A stretch of DNA of 64,000 nt, from contig NC_061455.1 in assembly GCF_022581195.2 (NCBI RefSeq), positions 6,506,120-6,570,119 of the forward strand, given 5' to 3'. The position numbers and the translations under genes are program-made. Within the stretch, counting starts at the first letter, position 1. Every line of letters starts with the position of its first letter. Source of the stretch: Helicoverpa zea. Lineage: Eukaryota > Arthropoda > Insecta > Lepidoptera > Noctuidae. Of this stretch, positions 1 through 15,085 are shown one piece after another. The notes beneath the pieces were generated by a model. That model was not told the origin of the DNA. It searched no databases and saw nothing but the letters and a program-made list of their open reading frames with translations.

Positions 1-1910
1 GCTCGAAATTCATTAGGACTATGCTAGCCATTTTGTCATTAATTAGTTGATGGCTATAAAGAATTATATTTAAAATGGAAATATTATGACTTTTGCTGAA
101 GATTTAATTTTAATAAAATACGGGACCATTCTCTATAAACCAACATGCTAACAAAAATATCTTAGTAGAACAACAGTCAATAGCGTGGAACTAAAGTTTT
201 GTCTTTCAGCTGTTTTTGTTTAAAAACGAAACATTCTGTCGCCGAAGCCTTTGTTATTTCAGATGACGTGTTGGTCTTCGCGTGTAAGCCTTATGCGCCG
301 TATAACTTCGTTCAGAATATAGGGTCCAAAGCGGCTTATACAACATCCAGCTTTTCTCGACATTCGCATCGAAACATACATTTTAAACGATTTCCTAGAC
401 AACGCGTGACCTATATAAATAAATCACCGAATTCAACCATATCTTCTGTACACAACACACGTATAAATAACGTAAATATATTTTTATAAAAAAATACTAG
501 CAGTTTGTATATTTGCACCATATTTTTTTGAACGTTTGCGCATATTTTCGCTGTTATACGATCTTTTCCATATCAAAAATGTTAGCTCCGTTTTAACGAG
601 TAGGTATAGAACACACAAAAAATGTAATCAACACTTTGTGCTCCAAATATTTTTTATAACATAAATAGGTTATAATACTCTTGTCTTTCATTCTCTTTTA
701 TGTATTCAGTAAAAAATGGTGTTCAATAGCTTCCGATGAAATTAAAGAGCCTTAATTACAAGATACTATAAGTAGAAGTGTAAAGGAAATAATTTTATAA
801 CTGGCCTCGTTCATATTTTATCGGAGATTGTACCGCAAAAAAAATAAGAGAAGCAGTGTAAATCCAAGTTCCGGGCCTGATGCCAACTCGATTCGCATTG
901 CAGAAAGATGAGCTATAAGATTGTAATGGAACAAGATATAGAAATGAACTGAAAACTGAACATGGCTCGTTCTCGGGTCTGCCACATGTCATGAACAGTG
1001 ATTTAGTGTTTTGTACGCTCTCGACAAGTCTTTTTCACACACTTTCTCAAGATGTGAAGGAATTACATATATTATCAGTAGCTGTTGATGTACAACGCTC
1101 CATCACACGACATTAAAGGTGTAGCAGTCCCTAGACGAGAAATAAATAACGTAGGCTTCTAGATTTTTATGATTTTGGCATATTTTGTTTAATTAAAGAC
1201 TTGTTTCTTGTTTATCCAAATAGTTTTGTTAAAAGATCCGTACCTATTTATAATCCATGTACCTAGCTTTACTTTTAATTATACAACGAAAAAACGGTTT
1301 TTATTGATCATAATAAATTAAATACGGAGGAAAAGAAATACCTTTTAGCATAATTAAAACTAAACACTATTTCAATTCTTAAATTGAGGCTAACGACTCG
1401 TTCAATCACTATCATCCAGTGCCTAATAACTCTTTAAAAAGGTCAAAATAAATGAAGATAGTAAACCAAATTAAACACACAAGCTAACAAGCGAGTAATT
1501 ACTAGCCCCCAGAATTTGTATTCATAATTTACAAGGTTTTTTCAGTCCTCATTACACGTAGGAAGGAATAAATACGTCATAATTGACCTTTGGCAGCAAT
1601 TTGTCACGTTACTCGTAAGCACATCATTATTTTTGGCTTACATTCTAACTGGCTCGGTACTTAGAGTACCAACCTAGACGGTGGCGAATGTGAAAAAGGA
1701 TTTTAGACAGCTACTTTTGATGCTATCGTGGGAAACATCAAAATACTTAGTGATGAATAGATAAGTATTTTAATATGCAACATCTTGGTGGTCTAGCTGT
1801 GCTACCTGAAACGTAGGCGCAAAATAACTAAAAGGTTTGAACTCAAAGAATTGAAATTAGTACTGTTTTTCTAAGACAAAATTACCTGACAGAAAGCTGC
1901 TTCAAAAATC

Positions 1911-2074
1911 TGGACATAATCCGTCTTACCACAAAAACTTTTTAATGTCAGTTTAAGACTTGTCTAAAAAAATGTCAAATTATGACGTTGACATAAGGTT
2001 CATTTTGGAGCCACATTTTTTTTAGACAAGTGTAAAACAGTTGTTAAAGTTTTTGTAGTAAGGCCAAATATGTC
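1911..2074. mobile_element. Palindromic MITE (fold-back)
   Basis: The segment is an imperfect inverted repeat. The left arm begins TGGACATAATCCGTCTTACC (1911-1930) and contains ACTTGTCTAAAAAAATGT. The right arm, read on the minus strand from 2074, begins TGGACATATTTGGCCTTACT and contains ACTTGTCTAAAAAAAATGT. Arms are about 65 bp with a short centre around TATGACGTTGACATAAGG. There is no coding capacity. The layout is that of a small non-autonomous DNA transposon; target-site duplications were not resolved. Confidence 0.6.
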
Positions 2075-3454
2075 CAAAACGATGGCCTAACTGTCGGAAA
2101 ACAAACAGGTGTACCTACTGTGTATGATAATTATACCTATATTTACTGTTGTTAATGAAAAAAAACACTAATTAGTTTGACACCTTCGAATTTAAAGTCA
2201 GTAAATACAATTATGTGGACAGACAATAATTTTCTGTGTTTTTGTTTATCGATTGTTATTAATACTGAGTCATGTTTTCGTATAAACCGTGAATTATCAA
2301 ACAAATTAACTGTACATAATAAATGTTAGTAAAAGGAACGCAAAACCTCAACAGAACTTGAGAATAAAAGATCACCACAAAAAGTCACCAAGGTAAGAAT
2401 GACCATCAAACTCAAAAGATAATTTCATATCTGATAAAATAACTCTGAGGGAACCAATTAGTATTATACCAATTTTCCACGTAACATTGTTTGACAGAAG
2501 AATTATAATTACAGCCGAAAACCTTCCGCGAAATGTCCTTAAGAAATTTGAAATTACATCATACAACTTTACCTTAGAGCCAGCCGACTAAATCAATAAG
2601 TTTAATTTCTGTTTCAGAGTTATATTCTTCAATTTGTGAATAATTACGTGGAGGCCCCGACGCTTCTATCTCCCTTTATCAACTTCTCAAACGTGACCAG
2701 TTTACAAGGTTACATAGTTAGTATGACAAAATTGGAAGTTACAATATGGCTTCCTCAATATCACACAAATGGCTGGCTACTAATTTTCCGGGCGAATATT
2801 GTTCATAATTAATGTGTTCAAGCTACTTTGTACGCGTTGAAGCAGCTAGAGTGGTGCCAGTTTGTTCTTTTTTAATATATTTGATCTTATATGTCACAAA
2901 AGTTTATTCATATTAGAGCGCATAAAAAAAGAGTTGAAGATGGAGAACACTGGCTAGCCTCGGGGAAAGCCTATTTTTTTCTGATAAATAATGTTTTTTT
3001 TTTAGAAAGTATTCTTTACAGTTTTAAACTCTTTTTCTTAATTTGTACTTAAAAAATACTTATGAAAAGTTTTTTTGCAATTACGACTTCATATTTCCTT
3101 GCTTTATCTGGTCTGTCAGTCTATAATTTCTACTTTCATTAGAGATAGAATGTTGATCCAAAATCGTGCAAATTAATACATACAACAAATATTGTGCACA
3201 TCTATAAACACATAGTAGGTACCATAATGATTAATAAATAGAACCACAATTGCGTTATTTAGGAGGAATTACTAATTATTAGTTAAATAATAGAAATTAG
3301 TAAACAAACGTCAGTATGTAGTTAGCAAACAAACATTTGGTACCTTTTTGGTATTTGCGAAGTTATGCTATTTGTTAATAATTTAGTATATTTAATCTAA
3401 AACTTCATGTTTAATGGAGGGAATTTAAAATCTATAATCGCATAACAACAACCT

Positions 3455-3545
3455 TCTAATCTAATATTATAATGTGAAAGTTTGTGGATTTTGATGTTTG
3501 TTCTTCAATCACGATTTCTTAATCTGAACGAAATGAGCTCTCATT
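3455..3545 (+). repeat. Degenerate dispersed lepidopteran repeat
   Basis: The string CTAATATTATAATGTGAAAG followed by GTTTGT... and a degenerate CTGAACGAAATGAGCTCTC tail resembles the head of a very common lepidopteran dispersed repeat, related in style to the Helitron-like element at 35664-36283. It is heavily diverged and its ends are not definable. The assignment is from memory of the family consensus. Confidence 0.3.
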
Positions 3546-6500
3546 TGGCGGACATATAGACAGAGCTCATAAAACATAAGTTCCGTTGTATATATACCTA
3601 ATAATTAACAGTATATACCCACTGCACTTAAAATATGTATGTTTTTAATGAGCCTCATCACCGCATTGGTTGAAAATAACAAATAAACGATATGGCATCA
3701 ATTAGGTTCCAAACCGCCAACAAAAATGTAGGGACCGCAAGCCCCGAAATATGTTACACCTACCTTCACAATATAGTAGATAAGTATTTACATAACAGTG
3801 ATAAAATCTAAGTTAGAGCCAGTGAATAAACTGCGAAGTAACGTGTGTAGTTATCTAAAGTTGTTTGGTGAGAACATAACTGTAGTGCGAAGTTGCACAG
3901 ACTAGCACAGAGTAGCACAGACTATACACAGGGATACGGCAGATGTGAGCGACCAACTTGATGCGGCAACGACGCAACCTCAGCAGGGTTGCACCCGCTA
4001 ATTAAATACGGGGTATTACGTGCTGTGAGCTTTGTAGGGCTGGTCCTAAATTGTAGTTAGTGCGAATATTCCTTTCATAAATAGAGTGGTATTGATGGTG
4101 AGGTCTCAATCACAATAGGATATTTTAAAAGTTAGATAAGTAAGGACATTTAAGTGAATGACAAACAAGCTCGTACTTCTACAGGCTTCAAATATATACT
4201 CAGTCATCGTTATACAACGCGTTCGACTTAAACCACATAAATAAACTTAATCGAATTAAAACAGGCGCATAATACAATATTCCATAAACAAACTAAGTGA
4301 CAAGCACATTACGCGAACAAAGCGGCTTATTATTGAACAAAATGTGTACACACACCAACAATACGCTAGATTGAGTATCTGGATGAGTGGGAGCGTGGCT
4401 TGAACTTATTAACACAGTTGATTGCCGTGGCAAATTGGATGGGGACTTGCATACGCAATGCCAATATATAAGCCTCATGGCTAATAATAGTCTCATGAAA
4501 GTCGTGTGTGCTTTGCATAACATGCAACTTTGGACATGATGAAACAATAATTACATTGTTTGTTATGTCCAATAGGTCAGTTTTGAATAAATTATGGGAT
4601 TTGATTCCATTAAAAGCGCAATGAGCTGTTGAATATTAATGAGGGATAGGTACGGTGTTTTGTTTAGACCTTTGAGTGTATTGTGCGAACTTCGTGTGAA
4701 CAATTTGATACTACACGTATTTGCATATGTGAATAATAAATATATTTTCATATATGAATACCTGGTTCATAAACTTTTATTAAAAATCTAAGAAAGGTAT
4801 TTGTTACCTTGACCCAGTTATTATCAAAATAGATAATCAAAACAATGATCCCTTCGAAAATAATGCTCCATTAATATTAGAGGAATAGGTAAGGCTTTAT
4901 TCCTAATGTTGGTACCCAATATAATTGAATAGGTACGTCTTATTCCACATCGTTGACAGCCCGACGAGACGGTACACGTGTAATCTCACAGTACGTAATG
5001 GTATGAACTAGGCACTGCGTTAGCAAACGTACGCAATTTCAATCAAGACAACCGCAAATCGATGATTTGGTGAGAATACGACCGTAGACAATTTACCTTG
5101 TATTCAAACTATTTGCCTACCTTGGTTTCGGAGTGCAATTAGGGAAATAAATAGCAAACAACATTCTAAACTAAATATAGCTTCATTACAACATATTTAC
5201 AAAAAGATACAAAAGAAAACATACATTAATTCTACTTAAGTTAAAATAGGATCGTAAGAAGCAAAATATAATTTGTCAAATTCTATCACAACTTACCTCC
5301 AGTTACTTCTTATAAATCTGAAATATGTTTTCCATATAACATAAATTATCTCCTTAAGCGTAAAATGAAAGAAGCTAGAGCATAAAATATGTCGTAAAAC
5401 ATGATTCACATGTATTATGTTGGTACTTATTACCGGAGCAGATATTATGTTGTATTTTACGAGGCGTAAAATGAACTGTTACAAAAGTACGCACATTCAC
5501 TTCGACGAAGGATACCTTTTTCATATTAGGGACCAAGTTCTATAATACAACTGAATATAAGATTTTTTTTTAATTTATGAATAGTTGAAAATAGGGATAG
5601 GCTAGTAAATATTGAATGTTATTTTTCAAAAAGCAAATAGACGCCTCTATAGTTTAGGCAACCTATTTTCATAACGGTCTCATTGACTAAAACAATCAAC
5701 TTTAGTTATATCTAACACAATTACGAACTTGTGCCATCGGAGATATAATCAACGTGTGTTGTAATTAACAGAGAACAGAACTGCTTTGCCCAAACTCTTA
5801 GAATAATCCTATAATCACCTTTTACGACACTCAGTAATAGAACCGAAGCGAATTCCTGACGTGAAGCAAACGGACAAAGTTTTTGTTACTCGAGCGCCAA
5901 CCACCCCGAACAACCCCTCTCGCGAAATATGAACGAACAAAGAAAGGTTATTTTAGACAAAGCAATAATTAGCAGCAATCCATTGGTTGCGTCACATGTT
6001 CGCGTGTAGCATGTAATGGGTTAACTGGCTATTACAAACGTCATCACTAACAAAGGGTTAACGGAGTCAATTAGCCATCGAAAACACCGCCCCGTGACAT
6101 TTAGAGGCACTGGGTGGGACTCTATTTGTCATTAATTTAGGGAATGAGGTGACGGAAACAGGGGCGCGGTTTGCGAACAAATTAATATTAAATACTGGTA
6201 CAGCAACGCTCTAACAATACCAAACCTACTTATGAACATGGTGTGTTACGGCGAAATTAGCTGGAAGTTTCAATCATAAACTTGAATCACTCACTGGTGT
6301 AATTGAACCCTCTATATTGTGTTTATCATCTCAGAGTAAATCTAATAATATCTTTAACCACCATAACAAAATTCTTAAAATAGCAAGCGCAACAATACTG
6401 TAGCCGCTATATTAAAAATTCTATGCGTTCCAGGCGCCCAAACATGACGGAAATAAACCCCGATAGGTAAGAGATATTCGGCCAAAATGGCCGCCCCATG

Positions 6501-9089
6501 TTTCACGGTTTGTCAAACTATAGCTTGAACGTGATAAAATTTCATTTTGAACCACCTTTTTTATTGGTTTTGTCCCATCGTTCAACGCATAAAATATGTC
6601 AAGCGCCGCGCTCGTATCGGTTTCATTCTAAAAGCATATTAGATTTAGTTAAATATCTAATACTCAGCCATTTAAACAGAGCCACGAAATATAAACACAG
6701 AGGGACATTACGCATGTATTGTGGAAATCACTCACAAACATTAATTAGCAAATTGAACCGAAATCAGTTGACAATTTATCATGCGGAATTTCAGACCACA
6801 ATTGCAATTGCATCCGGGTGGCAAGTAAATAAAAGCCCACGGCTTCCGCCACCAAAACTGCACACAGAGGGATGCGTTTTGGCACAAATTTTGCATAATA
6901 ACCTTTGTGATGTTGGCTGCAGGGCGTGAAACTGGGAAATGCCGACGAATACTGCAACATACGCGTATATTTAATGTTATTTTTATATACCTTTAACTCT
7001 CTTACAGCGGCAGCGATTTTACTCTTTGTATTCTACTTTTGAACTTTTAAAACCAATCAGCCGTTGGCAACGCTAGGAATAATAAAACCGAATGTACGCA
7101 TTCATACACAAAACATGATGCGTACAAGTAAATTAAATTGTAGTTTTTAGTAGTTAGTTCCCAATAGCCTGTCACAGATTTAAATACCGTTAACAATAGA
7201 TTGCCTTTTCACTGTGTGGATAATATTGAAATGATATTTTGCGGTAATATACTGGGAAACTATGAGTCATATTCCTCTGAACGAACCTGTTTATCGTTTC
7301 CATTTCATAATAATTTACGAGAAAGGTTATACCAGAACATCTGCAGCAATGAACATAAAGTAAATGGACTAAACGGAAACTTTTCCACTAAATCTGAGCG
7401 TTACCTATCTGAGAATCGTAGTCCAAAACAATTTTAAAGATTTAATCTCGCCATAGCTACTCAAAAATGAGAAATTAGATTCACCTAAGCCTTAATCCTA
7501 GCTAACCCTGGGCAATTTATTAAAACTTCTTTATTTAATCTCGCAAGTTATAATTTTTGTGGAAAACTTCACAGAAACTTGGAGATAAAAGAAACAAAAC
7601 AGCGGAAAGCTTTTTCAGGCTGTTATCAAAGGCCATTATCTCTTGACCTGAAAAGTGGAATTATATTTTGTTTCTTCTTATAAGGAGTAAATAAGTTAGC
7701 GGGAGCGGAGACGTAATTTAAAAGTTACCTTCAAGTGGTCTTCCTTCCCAAGGCTCAGTTATTAAGTGGCTGCCTAAACAAGATTTAACAACGGGGAAAA
7801 AATGCAAGTATCTTGTTTGATGACAGAAAGTCGTTTACGCGAAAATGTTGATTAGTGACCGCGGGCCCATTTTTATTACCTTCCCTCGCTATATTTATTG
7901 CGTCATAACTTCATTTATATGTACTCGGTAGAGGATCCCGGGATAAAATTAGGTCATCACATCCCTCTCTATTAGAAATAAAATGCTCTAAGATATATTA
8001 GATTAGGTACTAAGTAGCGACATCTAACTGTACAAACGCGCACTAATGTTATGAGAGCATAGTTTCCCTAATGGTTGCGCAGCTCAGTGGCCACACTACG
8101 CCGTACTACAATTTGCTATTAGGCATGTAATTCTCAGCAAAAATACAGAAACTTGGCAATAGGCCGGGACAGCGCTGGTATTTAGAAGAGGAACTACATT
8201 TTCATGCTAATAGGGAAATAAAAGAAAAGGCGATATCTACTTTTACAGTAGTATTCTCCTTAAATAGACCTTAGTTTTTTTTTGCAATTATATTACCAAC
8301 TTACGTTTAAAGTAGATTGTATTAGGACATTATTCAGAAATATAAGGTTCACATAGCTGAAATCTGAAAAAAGGCGACGCAGTGCGAAGTTTGGGCGACA
8401 AACATTGAAATTATGCTCAGAGATGCGAACAAAGGTTATACACCTTGTTCATAAATACTTATTTAATGATAGTTATACAAAAATATTAATGGTAGCCTAC
8501 AAATTACAGGCATCAACACCCATTACGACTAATGTTTAAACGTTTTTAATATCCCAAAAGCTTTAATTAACAAAGAGTAACAGAACAAGAGGCACATTAT
8601 TAGTATCACGTATTTACATGACAACGAAATTAAAAACGAGCTCTCATTTCCTTTCCGTCCATTTGCTTAATGGACTTATGTGGCACGGGGGACTTTCGCA
8701 ACAACTTTCATCACACTAAAAGCAACGTACGGAAAATGCCCTCAGATTAATATACCTCATAACATTTTCTCTTGACTGTAAAAGTACGCGAAATTCACAT
8801 ATTAACTAGCAAATGAATTCGAGCTTACGAGTTTTTAAGGAATTAAAGGGAGTGTTCGTTATTGAATCTGGCTCCATGTGTATCGCGCCTGTGCCCAATG
8901 AACACGTTAATTACTCAGCCATATAATGTTCATGCTTAATTTGTAACGTTGGAGATTCTTTATATGGGTTGCCATGCCGATAGACAGGTGTCTTGTAGAT
9001 AAATATTCTTATGTTTTCGTTTATAAAATACATCCTTTCACAAAGACTCCTCGTACAAAGTTAGGTCGTACCTACACTATAAAAGCTTT

Positions 9090-9465
9090 CCTCGTTAAGC
9101 TGCCTCGTTGGTCTAGCTGTCGCAAGTGTGGCTGCTGAGCACGAGGTCTCGGGTTCGATTCCCGAGTCGGGCCGAAATCGCTTTGTGGGTTTTAGAAGAC
9201 TTTCACAAAGCAGCCCGAAGCCTGGAAGTTGGTGATTGATTCACCCGTGCATCGGAGAGCACGTAAATGTCGGTCCTGCGCCTGATCTCTTTCCGGTCGT
9301 GTCGGATTGCCGTCCCATCGGGCTATGAGAGTGAAGGAATAGGGAGTGCACCTGTGTCTGCGCAAATGCTTGTGCACTATAATATGTCCTGCGCATTTGG
9401 CTAATCTCCTTACATGAGAACAGCCGCCGTAGCCGATAATCGGCTAGGAGGACATCATCATCATC
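9090..9465 (+). mobile_element. Complete tRNA-derived SINE with TSD
   Basis: A tRNA-like head carries an A box (TTGGTCTAGCTG, about 9109) and a B box (GGGTTCGATTCCC, about 9151). A tRNA-unrelated body follows, with the lepidopteran SINE tail GCCGCCGTAGCCGATAATCG and a short (CAT)n run at 9453-9465. It is flanked by an 11-bp direct repeat, ATAAAAGCTTT, at 9079-9089 and 9466-9476, which I read as the target-site duplication. Intact Pol III boxes and a clean duplication suggest a fairly young insertion. The open frame on the minus strand inside it is a by-product. Confidence 0.88.
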
Positions 9466-10720
9466 ATAAAAGCTTTAAAGCGTAACAGTATCTAAAGTTT
9501 GGTTAATACTTAATTAATTTTGCAAAACAATTGCTATCTTTATAAATTATGCATAGCAAACTTACCTTTATTAATCTTTTCAGGTACAAAATGGTACCCT
9601 TCAGGAATTATTTACTTAAACGTATTGGAGCGGGAATTAAAACTTTAATAATAAATTCACAATGTAGGCTAGACTTTAATAAGTGTATGGTGGGTAGGCG
9701 CATAAATATCGCGTATATACTTATTTATGAGTGAGCTTATAACATGGTTACGAGGGAAAATTAACTAGGGACTTGCCGTAAGTGTAGTGTACAAGAAATA
9801 ACAAGGTTTTTTTTTAATAGAGCGTGTTGATAGTTTATAGGAAATATCTGTATTATGTAAGAAATGTTTTTAAATGGTGTACAAGTAATCTAAAATGAGT
9901 GTTTGACAACTGGAAGAAAGCATGTTGCTGTAGACAATTTTAATTTATACTTATGATCTTTTTTACAAATACTGAAACAAAGCTCGTGGAAGCCATTAGA
10001 CATGTTTCGGGCCATTTTGCATTTTTTGTGTTTGTTCCTTAATAAAAAATAATGAATAAGATACACCTGTCAGTTTTCTGATATATTTCTGTATAAATTA
10101 TAATCATTAAGTACCTATGTTATAGTAAAAATAAATCTCTCAAAACAGAAAAATATCATGAGTGGCACAAACAAAGTACATACATAATGGTACGTAGACT
10201 TCGGCTCTAACCATATTGCAGGAAATGTTGTTGTTGAATCTCTTCAATCGTAAATAACAAATGGGAGAAAATAAAACTTTTCCGCCACATCATCCTGTTT
10301 ATATCAAGATTGCGAGGTGAGGTACTCTACGTAGGTACGTACCTACTCTCTGGGGCCACGGCCGTTCCCAAACTGAACTGTCATTATGAACCGTTAAAAT
10401 TGAAGTTTCCCAAAAGAGATTACATGATTACATCGAGTTACAGCTCGTTTGCAACCACGTGCCTCTCACCTTGGCTAAGGGTGTTTTCCATCAAAGCGGA
10501 ATAAATAACGAACTTTAAACTTCTAATTAAGTTACACTACTTTGTTCTATCTGTCTTAACGAGGAAGGAGTTTCCTATGTGAAGATAGCGGCAAGCACAG
10601 GTGCAGAATGGAAGTTGCGACGTGGCGAACGAATGATGTAATTATATAGCATAAGTAATCGTTTTATATTAAAACTTTTTGTTTGACCACTGACTTATCA
10701 TAAGGCCTTATGACCCTTCC

Positions 10721-10790
10721 CTTTGTGGGTGCAGCGTGAGGGAGTGTCAGACTCCTACTGACTAAACCCACCATGTTCCTTCTTGAGTCG
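10721..10790 (+). repeat. Dispersed repeat fragment
   Basis: The run from TGTGGGTGCAGCGTGAGGGA through GTGTCAGACTCCTACTGACT to AAACCCACCATGTTCCT matches, from memory, a frequently repeated lepidopteran transposable-element segment. It is isolated and truncated; neither end nor strand of the parent element can be defined. Confidence 0.35.
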
Positions 10791-13700
10791 TAGTAACTCT
10801 TTCGCAAAAACCCTCAGCCTATAAAGTGTGTATTCCACAAAATACCTTATCTAAAGTTAAAGTGGGTAGGGATTATGCAGTTGGCGGATAATGGAGTTGA
10901 AAATATCTGAATTGGTGAATGTAGAAAGATGTAGCGTGGGTGGCCTAGGGAAGATTATTGGAAAATGCTTTGGTAATCCTACTGGATTCGAAGCAAGATT
11001 TTATCATTATCAATTGTATATGTTTTGTATGACTTTAATTAACATAAATCTATTGAGCAATAATAATTTTTGAAAATAGGTACTAAGTCATAATCATATC
11101 TTTTACTGATTATCATTATCATTTCATATAAAAATGTACAGCCGTTTAACCCTATTACGTTTTAGTGGAAATCACGTTAAACTTGAAGGTCACTAAGTAT
11201 ACAGGTACGGTGTCGAAACGTCGTTAACTTAGACTTTATGAAAGTAATTGCTGGGACCTGTCAAATTATCCAGGTTAAGATGATGGTTATGAGTACACTC
11301 TGTAGTGAGTTTATTTTATGAAAACACTTTCAAAAACATAGTTTTATGGAGCATATATAGGCTTATACCTATGAGATTCCCTTGTTTAGTTTGAACATGA
11401 TTTTAATACACGGCAACACTGAATATAATATTTATAGATGTTCAGCATTCCGATAACTAATAAAAATACAAACTTCCGAATTGAGAACCTCCACGTGTAT
11501 AATCATTTATCTTCAAAAATACTATTTTCTATCAAAACTTGCCACATTCCGACATACAAGTTGCGCAAAAGCTCCCGAATAGCAATAAAAAATTCACAGA
11601 TGTTTGTCACGTAAAGTTAATTTTTGAACAGACTCCAGCATCTCTCGACTGTACTTCAGGTTGCTGGCTTTATATTATTTCGTTATGCCACTTGAATATC
11701 ATACCTTGAACGTCGAGAAGTCCAATTTGGCTCGATTTCCAGTCTACCTCGCTCGCACCAACTTATTTTAGTGGTTGCATTACAAATGTATGAGTTGATA
11801 TGCACAGCGGAAAAATTCACCGTTAATATCCCTGCTCTTTCTAAACTCAGCCACGCTTTAATGAATCCATCCGCTTCTCTTAATGCATTTAATAAAGGTG
11901 TATTATAAATATAATGGAACCAAGCTAGCCTAGCAAGAAAAGAAAGGCTAAGAGTAGCTTTACTTTCTTTTCGTACTTAAGAGTTATAAGAGTACTTAGT
12001 ACTTAGACTGGATGCTACTTAATGTTCTTGGACTAAGAAAACGTGAAAATGTTTCATAAGACGAATTTATGTATTCAGTCTCCATATAATTAAAACTGAA
12101 GCACATACTTATGAATATGACGTTACAACCGCGGGACAGATACCCGCAGCGAACAAAGAAAGTAACAAAGCAATTTCGCAAGATTATCAGGCGATTCATT
12201 AAATTTAATCATAACAAGGATGCTTCCTCCGTCATCATTGTGACGTAATATTAATCTACAATCTTCAAGCAGCCTCGGCATGGCTGTAATAGCCTCGTGA
12301 CCACATCTAACAGTAATCCTTTCAAGTATTAAACTCCCACTTTAATATAAGTTGAACAATGCGGCGACCCATGGCTCAGCAGTAACAATAGTGAAGTTTT
12401 CATTCTAAGACTCCGTTTTATATCTGCACGGACCCTTTTGTTGTTCCTCACGACGGGGTGTGGCGGGTAAACGCGGGAACCCTTGTTATTATGACAACGT
12501 TACTAATTCTAGTGAAACACAATCGTTTTCTGGTGAACAGTGTACACCTCAAATTATAACGATGTTTCAACGCTAATTAAAAGGTGAAATTCCACTCCGT
12601 CTGTTCCAACTAATTTGGTCTCGGTCCCTCGGTTCGTCTTACTGTGTTCTACTTGCTATTGTTTAGATGGTAAACCATTTACTAGTTTGATTTACTAAAA
12701 TCTCGAATGAAAGACAATATCGTCTATTAAATTATGAATTGATTCGACCTAGGTACTGCTAAAGGCATATCTTGAGTGTAAATAACAAATATAAAAACCT
12801 AAATGCCAAATTCCAAAAGGATAGTTTAGGGTCGACATATAAATCATCGAAAAATTCCATAACCCTATAAGTATTTGTTCCGAATGTGTGCTTGAAAGAT
12901 AAGTGTGTTTAAATGAACCCGACGCTGGCTCTATCCTAGTGAGGGCATCATTAAAATACACCCCTGTAAGATTAAAGCCCCTCAGCTCGCTCCGACGTCG
13001 AATAGTTTCCAAACCAAATTAAATCGAACATCACCCGTTCAATATAATGGGCATTACAAACATGCTTACTATTGTTCAGATGTGTAGTACAACCTCAATG
13101 GTGGTAGGCATGTTTAGAAATGTATGGTAGGAACTTTTTTTATTACCAAATATCTGAACGAAGGTTGCCTGCGCGTTTCTCAGGTCAAAAAGTGCTCTTC
13201 TTAGGTTTTTGTTTCTGTATGATGTAATATGTTTATGTAGATACTATTTATTTTGTGGATGTGTGCATCAGAGATTTTTCCACGGAAAATCCCGTAACCT
13301 CCTAACGGATGTAATTGCTGTCCCTTCGGGGAATTTGAACATATTATTAAGAACCTTTTTATTTTTAGGAAAAAGTATAATTGTACGTTATATTTGTTTA
13401 TCAGCGGAGATGTGCTCCTTTCACATACGACGGAGTATTGGGACGGACATTTTTTTTTTTTTGGTGGAGTAAATAAATCAAAATTTTAAATACTTGTTCT
13501 TTTTTTACCAAAACCAAAGCAATTTATCTTCTTGGGGTGTGAAACACAGCATTGTTAAAATGATTAATTAAAAATGCGACGCAATTATTTCGTTTTAAAA
13601 CTCAACCTATATTTTAAACTACTATTAATCATCACATAGTTTAACCTTTTCTAAATAGCTTGTATCTGTTTAATTGGCTGCAAGTGTACATTGGCAGTAA

Positions 13701-15085
13701 GAAGACAGGCGTCTTAGCCTTAAGCGGAGATAGAAAGCCATTGTCGATGGCACGCTTCAGATACCGCCATAGATGCTGGCTTGATGCCTTTGTGAGTTAC
13801 TTGCTGTCTGAACATGCCTTTAGCGTGACTTCTATGCTTGGATGCTTACAATATGTGATTAACTTTTTAATATAATAAATTAATAGGTATTAATATAATA
13901 ATTAGATACCTAACAATTTTCACTTATTAATATTGTGTCGCGAAAGAGTTATGACGCAAAATTAACTCTTATCTCCTACTAGGTAAATCAAGGTACTCTA
14001 ATAATGGACCTTTAGACCCTCAACGAATATCAACAATCGGTATATCATAACACTGTTTTTCTAGACATAGTTTAAGAATTGCCATTCCCGAAAATCTTAC
14101 GGATTTTTTGACCATTAATGTTTTTTTTATTAAATAATCAAAAACCGAAGGACATACTTTCTAGAGATATATAAAAAGTTTTATAGTAAATTATTGTTAC
14201 ATAATAAATTATTGTTACATAAACTTACGAACATAAAACGGGCTGAATTAATTAGTTTTATTCGACGTATTGGAAATAAAAAGGCTTTCGAAAGGCTTCG
14301 TATTCACTACCAACACGCTTAGTTTTTATAAAAATGGCGCGCAACCAGCTGTTAATTTAGTTTTATATGCATATTTTACAGCTTTACGTTTTTTTTTGTT
14401 CCAGCATAAATTATATTGAACGCGTGGCGGGTCAGCTTTCAACGGTTCGATTTTGTATAAAAAGGTATGACTTATTGCTTACAATAATGCGATATTTCAA
14501 TTCTAATAAAAAATCTGAAAAATAATATTATTCATGACAAGAAAATTGTATCTAACGTCCGTTGTGCGCATTGTTAGAAATTTTGAACAAAGTTGAGTAA
14601 CTTTTCAGACGGTCCATTAACCAAAAAAAAAAGCAATAACATCACAGATATCACAGTACTCCTAACAATGATATACAAAAATAATAAAATCTCAACCGTA
14701 ATGTCTTCGTAAAAGAGACGCAGTACCTACCTAAAGGAATTCACGAATAAAGAACAAAGAATACAATAATAACTCTTACTAACTTGCCGTAAAAGAAACT
14801 TTTAAGAATTTTCGTCTACAAAACTTGGTCCAATCCAATTTCTGTAAAGCTTCAGATTATAATTCTCGTTATTCCAAATTAAAAACTGTTAGCTGCGTTA
14901 CTTACTCCATTTTGTTTAAAATTAATCTAACTGAGTACTTAGGTTCATTTTGTCATTAAGTTTAATTTGTAAAATCAAAATAAATTCTATTAAAGTTTTA
15001 ACAAATAGTTTTAATGGCAGAAATAGTACCTCCTACTATGTCAGAAGCCAAAAAATCCTACTTGAACTTGAATTAGGGGACAACG

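Larger units (their letters stand above)
1..9078. other. Gene-free AT-rich region (left part)
   Basis: I find no convincing protein-coding exon here on either strand. The longest open frame (143 codons around 6.5-6.9 kb) has no recognisable motif. The stretch contains a palindromic MITE (1911-2074), a degenerate dispersed repeat (about 3455-3545), and a short imperfect tandem array of a 10-11 bp unit built on GCACAGACTA at 3894-3932. Some islands (about 5850-6200, 6480-6950, 8640-8780) are less AT-rich and not obviously repetitive; they could be regulatory, but nothing in the sequence proves it. Confidence 0.5.

Noticed and set aside
6498..6929. 143-codon open frame on the plus strand
   Set aside because: No recognisable motif, no splice context, low-complexity-free but random-looking composition, and an overlapping open frame on the other strand; most likely chance in a GC-richer patch.
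9192..9377. 61-codon open frame on the minus strand
   Set aside because: Lies entirely inside the SINE body.
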